This document shows, piece after piece, positions 1 through 5,557 of a stretch of DNA of 7,007 bases. A program made the position numbers and the translations under genes. The DNA is from Candidatus Latescibacterota bacterium. GTDB taxonomy: Bacteria; Latescibacterota; MVCY01. Under the pieces are notes generated by a model. The model saw only the letters and a program-made list of their open reading frames with translations, made no database searches and was not told where the DNA came from. Location: positions 1-7,007 of the forward strand of contig DAOVPH010000084.1 in NCBI GenBank assembly GCA_030629295.1. Reading direction: 5' to 3'. The number at the start of each line of letters is the position of its first letter. The stretch's first letter is position 1.

Positions 1-1473
1 AATCTCTCTAAAACCTCCAGCAGAGAAATCTTCCGGGTTCAGCTCCTTCATTACCTCCTCTGCAATAGCTTTCCTGCCTAACATAATCCGTAGCAGCTCC
101 CTTTGGACCACTGGACCTTGAGGTTCTGTGTCTTTTGTCTTTGTGGGGGGGGCTTGTCCCATATCAACCGCTCTTTGTCGCTTCTTCTGTCTTGCCATCT
201 CCCGGTGAACCGCTTTTTCGTCGGTGTTAAGTCTTTCGACAATTTGTCTCACTATCAAGTCCCTTTTGATCTCATCTTTGATTCTTAAGGCAGTCTCCAC
301 AAGCTGGGCAATTGCTTCTCTTTTCCCCTCCACAGTTGTCAGATCCTGGGTTTTTGCTATGGCTTCCAACTTGTAGTCCAGGGCCTCCTTGGCTTGGCCC
401 AGAAGGTCCTGGAATGCCTCGCCACCTTTTTCTCGCACGAAGCTGTCCGGATCATAGCCCTTGGGCAGCGAGACGACATTCACCCCCAGATCTGCCTCCA
501 AAAGAGTATCAATCCCTCTGAAAGCAGCAGCAGAGCCAGCCAGGTCGGCATCGTAAACCAGGGCAACTCTATGGGTGTAGCGGCAGAGAAGTCCTGCTTG
601 CCCCTTAGTCAGGGCTGTTCCCGAGGAGGCCACTACATTGCCAATCCCTGCCTCCACCAACCGAAGCAAATCAGTATAGCCCTCTACCACGATAGCCCGT
701 TCTGCCTTTCGGATAGCATCTCTGGCCTGTCTCAATCCATAAAGGACAAAACTTTTCTGGTAAATGGGAGTCTCAGGAGAGTTGAGGTACTTTGGCTCTT
801 GTGAGTCCTCTAACGCTCGGGCACCGAAGGCCACCGTCCTGCCGCTGCGGTCTTGAATGGGAAACATAATCCGGTCACGAAATCGATCGTAGAATCCGCC
901 ATCATCTCTTTTTATAGCCAAGCCACTTTTCTCTAAAAGCGTCCCAGAGATAGACCTCTGGGTGGCCACTTTTAGCAGACCGTCCCAGTCAGACGGACTA
1001 TAGCCTAAACCGAATTCCTGGACGATTTTCTCAGAGAGAAGCCGGCCCTTCAGGTAAGCCCTGGCTTTTTCTGCCCGTTTGTCTTTTAACAAAAGGTGGT
1101 GGAAGTACTTTTGAGCAAATTCATTAGCCTGATAAAGCAGATCATTTGTCTTATCCTTCTTCCCCTCGCTTCTGGGTTCGGGCAGACTCACCCCGGCCCT
1201 TTCTGCCAGAATCCTTACCGCCTCCAGAAAGCTTATCTTCTGCGTTTCCATCAGAAAAGAGAAGGCGTTTCCCCCCGCTTTGCATCCGAAACAGTGGTAT
1301 ATCTGCTTTTCTGGATTGACAGAGAAAGAGGGGGTTTTCTCCGGGTGGAAAGGACACAGGCCGAAATAGTTCTTGCCTCTCTTCTTGAGGGAAACATACT
1401 CGGAGACAAGTTCTGCGATGTCGGTTCTCTCTCTTATTTCTTCTATTGTCTCTTCGGGAATTCGGTAGGCCAT
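1..1473 (-). CDS. dnaG: DNA primase DnaG, C-terminus cut off by the window edge
   Basis: This is the replicative primase, which makes RNA primers for lagging-strand synthesis and works with the DnaB helicase. The frame is open from the ATG at 1473 to the window edge (491 residues visible, no stop), so about 100 or more C-terminal residues are probably missing. Residues 1-100 form the CHC2 zinc-binding domain: Cys40-Pro-Phe-His43 and Cys61-Phe-Gly-Cys64. The catalytic core follows, with RFRDRIMFPI at about 197-206 and YLNSPET at about 229-235. The Toprim domain shows EGYTDLL (Glu264, Asp268), ASSGTALT, YDADLAG (Asp308, Asp310) and DPDSF (Asp341, Asp343), the metal-binding acidic residues of the family. 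A charged linker (about 420-455) leads into the start of the helicase-binding domain (VVQRELLRIML). An in-frame TGA lies 42 bases upstream of the ATG and no better start lies between. No strong ribosome binding site is visible. It is divergent from the glycosyltransferase gene. Confidence 0.98.
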   Translation of the reverse strand, partial: MAYRIPEETIEEIRERTDIAELVSEYVSLKKRGKNYFGLCPFHPEKTPSFSVNPEKQIYHCFGCKAGGNAFSFLMETQKISFLEAVRILAERAGVSLPEPRSEGKKDKTNDLLYQANEFAQKYFHHLLLKDKRAEKARAYLKGRLLSEKIVQEFGLGYSPSDWDGLLKVATQRSISGTLLEKSGLAIKRDDGGFYDRFRDRIMFPIQDRSGRTVAFGARALEDSQEPKYLNSPETPIYQKSFVLYGLRQARDAIRKAERAIVVEGYTDLLRLVEAGIGNVVASSGTALTKGQAGLLCRYTHRVALVYDADLAGSAAAFRGIDTLLEADLGVNVVSLPKGYDPDSFVREKGGEAFQDLLGQAKEALDYKLEAIAKTQDLTTVEGKREAIAQLVETALRIKDEIKRDLIVRQIVERLNTDEKAVHREMARQKKRQRAVDMGQAPPTKTKDTEPQGPVVQRELLRIMLGRKAIAEEVMKELNPEDFSAGGFREI

Positions 1474-1511
1474 ACTGCTATCTTGTTGTATAAATAAGGT
1501 TACAATAATTT

Positions 1512-1615
1512 GTCATTGCGAGCGGTAGCGAAGCAATCTCAACTCCACAAAGATAAAGAGATTGCTTCGTCACGGAGCCTGTGCTGAGCGATAGCGAAGT
1601 GTTCCTCGCAATGAC
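1512..1615. repeat. Imperfect inverted repeat (dispersed palindromic or MITE-like element)
   Basis: The outer arms GTCATTGCGAG (1512-1522) and CTCGCAATGAC (1605-1615) are perfect reverse complements. The inner arms CGAAGCAATCTC (1529-1540) and GAGATTGCTTCG (1558-1569) are also perfect, around a loop of 17 bases. The left arm is about 29 bases. The right arm is about 58, because roughly 35 bases (1570-1604, including GATAGCGAAG, similar to GGTAGCGAAG in the left arm) separate the two conserved blocks there instead of 6. It carries no ORF. From general knowledge, 'GTCATTGCGAG...GAAGCAATCTC' palindromes occur in many copies between genes in diverse bacterial genomes. Only one copy is in this window, so its repeat status here is inferred. 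It would fold into a long hairpin in the dnaG leader transcript. Confidence 0.8.
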
Positions 1616-1693
1616 GGGATGATTTGCAATGTTACTTTTGAAACACCATACTATCTGAAGGGTTTTTTGCCCAGCGCCATCTGTGAACTACCC

Positions 1694-1723
1694 ATAATAT
1701 AAGGGGAAATTTCACTCCGTCAA
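1694..1723 (-). promoter_or_regulatory. Predicted sigma-70-type promoter facing dnaG
   Basis: On the minus strand, TTGACG (1723-1718; 5 of 6 matches to TTGACA) is followed after 18 bases by TATTAT (1699-1694; 5 of 6 matches to TATAAT). A transcript would start near 1687 and run leftward through the inverted repeat into dnaG, giving a leader of about 210 bases. It is the best promoter-like pair I found in the intergenic region. No experimental support is available from sequence alone. Confidence 0.5.
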
Positions 1724-1793
1724 GTCCATTTTAATCGGCAGGCAATCGGGTATGACACAGGGGTCAGCGTCGCTTCGAGTTGAAAAATAGATG

Positions 1794-1821
1794 TTGCTTT
1801 CCGCTGGGAGATTCATATTTT
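1794..1821 (+). promoter_or_regulatory. Possible weak promoter facing the glycosyltransferase gene
   Basis: TTGCTT (1794-1799) is followed after 16 bases by TATTTT (1816-1821), in an AT-rich stretch upstream of the glycosyltransferase. A second -35-like TTGACA at 1841-1846 has no convincing -10 at the right distance. Matches are partial, so this is only a candidate. Confidence 0.25.
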
Positions 1822-1871
1822 TATTAAACGGCAAATCGCCTTGACAATGTGACCTGTTCTTGACTTCAAGG

Positions 1872-3059
1872 ATGTCGAACCCGGAAGGGTTCTTCCCACA
1901 GGGAAAACCTGCAAGGATTCTTTTGTGGGGGCTGGTTTCTTCCGTTGCTATCATCCTGAGGTTTCTTCGAAGTTATAATCCGAAACTTCTTATACCTGCA
2001 GGTAGGGGATTTACTCCCGCGCAAACTAAAATTAAGGAATTGCCTTTTAGGTTGATGAAAAACAGACAAATTGAGCATATCCTGGTTATCCGCACTGGTG
2101 GCATTGGGGATTTGGTCCTCAGCTTGCCTCTCCTGATGGCCCTGCGAAAGTTCTACCCCCACGCCTGGATTGAGGTTATGGGACATCGCTCCCGGCTGGA
2201 GCTCTTGGAAGGCAGATACTATGCCGACCGGATCTGCTCTGTGGAACAGTCTGGAATAGCTTCTTTCTTTGTCCAGAATGGGATACTCCCCGAGGAACTG
2301 GCACAATATTTTGCCAGTTTTGACCTGGTTATCTCTCTGGTCAGCGATCCAGACGGACTGTTCTCTGCCAACCTGCGGCGAGCAGGGGTGGAGAGGGTGA
2401 TTCCTATTGCTCCTCTTCCTCGTTCAGGCAGCGGGCACTACAGCCACTACCTACTCTCTCAACTAAGGCACTGGGGAGTAAAGGCAGGGTTGACCGAGCC
2501 GAAACTTTTCCTCGCTGAAGCTGATCAGGAGTACGCCTCCCAGTTCTGGAGAGAACACGGCTTGGGCAGGGTCTTAGCCATACATGCCGGCAGCGGCAGT
2601 CCTCGGAAGGTGTGGAGGCCAGAGGGTTTTGTCCAGGTGGCCAACTGGGCCACCGAGAAGTTGGGAATGCAGGTGCTTCTGGTATCCGGCCCCGCTGACC
2701 AGCAGGCAACCCGCCAGGTAGTGCAGGAGATGAAACCGAGAAAGCCTCTGATGGTGGAAAACTTCTCCCTGACTAAGCTGGCAGCCCTTTTCCAGAAATG
2801 CCGGGTTTTCGTAGGCAATGACTCCGGAATTACCCACATCGCCTCTGCTGTGGGCACACCTACGGTGGCTGTATTCGGTCCCTCTGATCCCCGGATATGG
2901 GCACCGCAAGGGAAACACACGGCTGTAGTCAAAAGTAGCTTCCCTTGCTCCCCCTGCACCAGAGAGAGTATGCACAGATGCCAGAGACAGAAATGTATGG
3001 ATTCGATAACAACAGAAGAGGTGAGGAAAGCAGTAGAAATGCTTCTGGAGGGGTCTTAG
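1872..3059 (+). CDS. Glycosyltransferase family 9 (ADP-heptose:LPS heptosyltransferase-like) protein
   Basis: This protein is predicted to transfer a sugar, in characterised relatives heptose from ADP-heptose, onto lipopolysaccharide core or another surface glycan at the cytoplasmic face of the inner membrane. Numbered from the ATG at 1872 (395 residues), the N-terminal GT-B domain begins with HILVIRTGGIGDLVLSLPLL (69-88), the family's opening beta-strand and glycine loop. The C-terminal domain carries HAGSGSPRKVWRPEGF (238-253) and GNDSGITHIASAVGTPTVAV (315-334), typical of GT9 nucleotide-sugar sites, then FGPSDP. A Cys cluster follows (Cys359, Cys362, Cys370, Cys375), as seen in many GT9 C-termini. 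The start is uncertain. TTG 1860 and ATG 1872 lack spaced ribosome binding sites. TTG 1923 has AAGGA 5 bases upstream. ATG 2055 would give a minimal GT9 protein. The segment ILLWGLVSSVAIILRFL (16-32) is hydrophobic and could be a membrane anchor, favouring an upstream start. The acceptor is unknown and no other glycan gene is in view. Confidence 0.93.
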   Translation: MSNPEGFFPQGKPARILLWGLVSSVAIILRFLRSYNPKLLIPAGRGFTPAQTKIKELPFRLMKNRQIEHILVIRTGGIGDLVLSLPLLMALRKFYPHAWIEVMGHRSRLELLEGRYYADRICSVEQSGIASFFVQNGILPEELAQYFASFDLVISLVSDPDGLFSANLRRAGVERVIPIAPLPRSGSGHYSHYLLSQLRHWGVKAGLTEPKLFLAEADQEYASQFWREHGLGRVLAIHAGSGSPRKVWRPEGFVQVANWATEKLGMQVLLVSGPADQQATRQVVQEMKPRKPLMVENFSLTKLAALFQKCRVFVGNDSGITHIASAVGTPTVAVFGPSDPRIWAPQGKHTAVVKSSFPCSPCTRESMHRCQRQKCMDSITTEEVRKAVEMLLEGS

Positions 3060-3093
3060 GGAAACTCTCAATGCAATATCTGATACACTTCCG

Positions 3094-3119
3094 TTTTTTT
3101 CATAAAAAATCGCTTTTTT
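3094..3119. terminator. Possible bidirectional A/T-rich terminator between convergent genes
   Basis: T7-CAT-A6 (3094-3109) overlaps A6-TCGC-T6 (3104-3119). Both form A/T hairpins, and both strands carry T-runs. It sits in the 58-base gap between the end of the glycosyltransferase and the stop codon of the convergent lipoprotein gene. No GC-rich stem is present, so termination efficiency is doubtful. Confidence 0.3.
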
Positions 3120-4296
3120 ACTGCATCTTCACCAGCTCTTCCTGTTTCTGTCGGGTCAGCTCCAAGGTGACTTCTTTTACCTCATCTTTGTTTACACTGA
3201 CAAGCTCCCAGGTGTTAAGGCCTGGGGTTCCGCTGGTCAACAGGTAGGTGCCAACCCCGATTTCTATCTCAGCAACGCCGGAGCGATCGGTTATGGCTGA
3301 GGTGGTGGGACGTAGTGAGCTAAAGTTCCACACTGAGAGTCTTACCTGGACATTGGCTGCCGGCTTACCGGCATTTAGCACTTTTACCCTCAGGGTTCCT
3401 ACGGTATCTACATATCTTTTGGTCACATCGGTCAAGTTCTTTCTCTCGTGTAACCGCCCTCGTCTGGGGGTTTCTGCCCGTTTGAATTCTCTGGCATAGA
3501 CCTTGCCAGTTTTCTTTACAATCTTGTCAAACCAGGTATGGTCTAAGGATGCTGGTTCGGCGGCGCCGATGAAATGCCAACTTTGGTCTTGAGTATCCCA
3601 GATCTCTGGCCAGGCATGGTTATCGTCTCGCATAGGCCACCAGGGAGTGTAGGCACTCTTGGTGGGAATACACACTGCTCTGCCTGCTTCCACCAAAAAG
3701 TTAGTCAGCTCGCCACACCTGCCGTAACCGCTCTTGAGCATTTCGTAAGGACCCTGGACCCAGGTAGATGGTTTATAAGTCACCACAGATGCCGCCCACT
3801 GGTTGACCTTCACGGCGGCTTCTCCTGTGCTTTTGCAGTCACAGACCAGAGGGTAGAGCCGCTCGAAGAAATCCCTGCGCCACTTCTCTATCGGCTCTGA
3901 AGTAGATCGATAAGGCAGCACTGCCGTTTTGAAGAGTTCCTCAGGGATCTCCTTTCCCCAAGGGAGTTTCTCTCTGGCAATGTAAGCATACTCAACATTC
4001 TCGATGAGAATGTCCGACCTCATCGCCAGCAGGTCGTAGTTAGGCATATTGACCAGCAAATATCTCATTCCCGACCGGTACTCTGGATGCACCTCCTCTA
4101 AGGCAGTGGCCAACTGTCGCCAGTTGGTGCCACCTTCTCTCAGAGCTCTCAATATCCGCTCTTTTTCTGGCTTAGGGACGATTTCTCTTCCCGTGGTCTT
4201 GTACCAACGGTTAATCTGACTCTCCAGCTCGTTTTGAGCACAGCCAAGAGCTAAACACAAAACAAGCAACCCACTGAACAGAGCAATCCGTTTCAT
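3118..4296 (-). CDS. Transglutaminase-like lipoprotein, single B-type module
   Basis: 392 residues, complete. A lipoprotein signal peptide ends in LALGC, with Cys19 as the probable lipidated residue, placing the protein outside the cytoplasm on a membrane. Residues about 40-165 form a helical domain (VNMPNYDLLAM, ENVEYAYIARE, LPWG, VLPYR, EPIEKWRRDFF). The transglutaminase-like domain follows, with the nucleophile in GYGRCGEL (Cys194), then GRAVCIPT and DDNHAWPEIWD (His227), and GAAEP (Glu247). The third catalytic residue could be Asp234 or Glu247; I cannot decide. Residues about 298-380 form a beta-sandwich resembling carboxypeptidase-regulatory domains. From memory, the same order occurs in larger transglutaminase-domain proteins of Bacteroidetes. 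Members of this superfamily can be proteases, amidases or cross-linkers, so the reaction is unknown. It is last in a minus-strand trio, 36 bases after the preceding gene, with a strong ribosome binding site. Confidence 0.93.
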   Translation of the reverse strand: MKRIALFSGLLVLCLALGCAQNELESQINRWYKTTGREIVPKPEKERILRALREGGTNWRQLATALEEVHPEYRSGMRYLLVNMPNYDLLAMRSDILIENVEYAYIAREKLPWGKEIPEELFKTAVLPYRSTSEPIEKWRRDFFERLYPLVCDCKSTGEAAVKVNQWAASVVTYKPSTWVQGPYEMLKSGYGRCGELTNFLVEAGRAVCIPTKSAYTPWWPMRDDNHAWPEIWDTQDQSWHFIGAAEPASLDHTWFDKIVKKTGKVYAREFKRAETPRRGRLHERKNLTDVTKRYVDTVGTLRVKVLNAGKPAANVQVRLSVWNFSSLRPTTSAITDRSGVAEIEIGVGTYLLTSGTPGLNTWELVSVNKDEVKEVTLELTRQKQEELVKMQ

Positions 4297-4302
4297 CCTT
4301 TC

Positions 4303-4308
4303 CCTCCT
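4303..4308 (-). promoter_or_regulatory. Strong ribosome binding site of the lipoprotein gene
   Basis: On the minus strand AGGAGG lies 6 bases upstream of the ATG at 4296. This fixes the start, which also yields a well-formed lipoprotein signal peptide. It is much stronger than the GGGA-type site ahead of the preceding gene, suggesting the lipoprotein may be translated more than its upstream partner. Confidence 0.85.
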
Positions 4309-4332
4309 GTATTTTGGAATGTGTATTGGAAA

Positions 4333-5430
4333 TCATTTCCCTATTATTTCGCATTTATCGGTAGCGAAGTCAAACCAGCATTGAATTGTCTCGTTTGGTT
4401 CCACAGCTATCCTCTGAAGGAGAATCTTTTGGCCTTGGGCTCCAGCGGCCAGAAGATACTCGCCCTCTTCCATTTTGAACTGGATCAGGTTCTGGCTATC
4501 TGTTTGGCTCTTCACTACGGGGAACCAGAGCCCAGAATTAAAAACATGCACTGCCAAGGAAATGGGCTGGTCAATGGCGCTGACTGTCACCAGGATTGTT
4601 CCCGTCTGAGTATACTCTGAAGTTCTGCCTACCTTCAAGAAATAAGGCCGGACAAAGGCCTTGGCCACATTGTAAGGGTGCTCCTGTACCAGTTTGGAAA
4701 AATTACCAAGACTCTCTGGATCATCGGGATAGAGAGGTATCCACCGGCCCTGGATGTAGACTTCAACCCAGAATTCTCTATTCCCCTGCTGCCCACAGCA
4801 TCCCGCGTAGGCCATCCGGCTGGGAATGGCGATCGATCTTAAAACCGCCACCGTTAGTGTGGGAACTTGCTCCTTATCTGCTCTGCCCGCCCTCAATATA
4901 TGCAGCACCGGACTGGCCACCATCTGGGAGCCGATCACTTTTATGTTTTCCGCTATCCATCTGTTTATAATCAGAACTGCCTCTTTGACACTGTCGACAT
5001 CCTTTACCAAGGGATAGAATGTCTCAAATAACTCGCTCCGCCAAGCGGTGACCGGCTCGTTGAATATCCTGAAATTGAGCACGTAGTCGAAAAACAACCC
5101 TTCGGGTAAGTCAAATTGAACCAAGTCTTTTGCTTTGTAGGCATATTCAATATGTTCCATCAGGGTGTAGCTGTCGGCCTGTAAGGCATCTAAGTCGTTC
5201 TTTTTCATCTGGGAGATGAGAAAGCAGGCGGCCTCTAAATATCCTTCTGAATTAGCCACAGTAAGCGTCTGGTACAGCTGTCGGCGGTTTCCTCCCGACT
5301 GATCAAGCACCTCTATGAGCTGCTTTCGGTAGGGCTCGGGTAGGCCCTCCAGATCGAAATTCGCCAAGAGAGGGTCTATGCCTACCCCAAGAAACACCAA
5401 AAGTAGCACAAATATCGTTGCGATTTTCAT
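4333..5430 (-). CDS. Secreted transglutaminase-fold pseudoenzyme, single A-type module
   Basis: 365 residues, complete. An N-terminal hydrophobic segment (residues 3-18, then LLAN at 21-24) looks like a Sec signal peptide without a lipobox. The helical domain (about 25-160) matches its neighbours: MEHIEYAYKAKD, EPVTAWRSELFETFYPLV. The transglutaminase-like domain aligns well through LRSIAIPSRMAYA (197-209) and EFWVEVYIQGRWIPLYP (219-235), but the catalytic positions are changed. Lys186 stands where the other two proteins have the nucleophilic Cys, and Glu219 stands where they have His. An acidic residue (about Asp237) remains near the third position. Two cysteines (211-212) occupy the loop before Glu219. 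A C-terminal beta-sandwich (about 277-355) is closest to the first visible domain of the upstream partial gene. It is therefore probably non-catalytic and may bind the substrate or its partner. The ribosome binding site is weak (GGGA-type). It starts 125 bases after the upstream gene. The reading frame is intact, so it is not a decaying gene. Confidence 0.9.
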   Translation of the reverse strand: MKIATIFVLLLVFLGVGIDPLLANFDLEGLPEPYRKQLIEVLDQSGGNRRQLYQTLTVANSEGYLEAACFLISQMKKNDLDALQADSYTLMEHIEYAYKAKDLVQFDLPEGLFFDYVLNFRIFNEPVTAWRSELFETFYPLVKDVDSVKEAVLIINRWIAENIKVIGSQMVASPVLHILRAGRADKEQVPTLTVAVLRSIAIPSRMAYAGCCGQQGNREFWVEVYIQGRWIPLYPDDPESLGNFSKLVQEHPYNVAKAFVRPYFLKVGRTSEYTQTGTILVTVSAIDQPISLAVHVFNSGLWFPVVKSQTDSQNLIQFKMEEGEYLLAAGAQGQKILLQRIAVEPNETIQCWFDFATDKCEIIGK

Positions 5431-5531
5431 AGTCGTATTTCCCGGGTCTGTCAGTTACCCTCTATCTTTGCTTCCAGGGTATCGGCTTGGGCAGAGAGGT
5501 TAACTCAGGTCCGAAAAAATTGAACAGCGAA

Positions 5532-5557
5532 GAACACTGAATATTCTTTCGGTGTTC
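5532..5557 (-). other. Hairpin overlapping the stop codon of the partial transglutaminase-like gene
   Basis: On the minus strand GAACACCGAA (5557-5548) and TTCAGTGTTC (5541-5532) can pair with one mismatch around a 6-base loop. A T6 run (5519-5514) lies 12 bases further on, too far for a standard intrinsic terminator. It could be an attenuator or an RNA-processing site between the first and second genes, or chance. The rest of the 125-base gap (5431-5555) shows no ORF and no clear promoter. Confidence 0.25.

Noticed and set aside
394..804. A 136-codon plus-strand frame inside dnaG
   Set aside because: Antisense shadow of dnaG; the minus-strand frame carries conserved Toprim motifs here.
1512..1615. 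CRISPR repeat or rho-independent terminator of a neighbouring gene
   Set aside because: There is a single inverted repeat with no array of direct repeats and spacers. The flanking genes diverge from it, so no gene ends here, and it has no T-run at the stem base.
1753..1766. TGAC-N6-GTCA dyad as an operator
   Set aside because: The arms are only 4 bases with no second copy; expected by chance.
1712..1954. An 80-codon minus-strand frame across the dnaG/glycosyltransferase intergenic region
   Set aside because: It has no spaced ribosome binding site, no recognisable motif, overlaps the glycosyltransferase N-terminus in antisense and ends in the predicted dnaG promoter. Probably chance.
2574..3071. 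A 165-codon minus-strand frame inside the glycosyltransferase gene
   Set aside because: Antisense to conserved GT9 motifs, with no family resemblance of its own.
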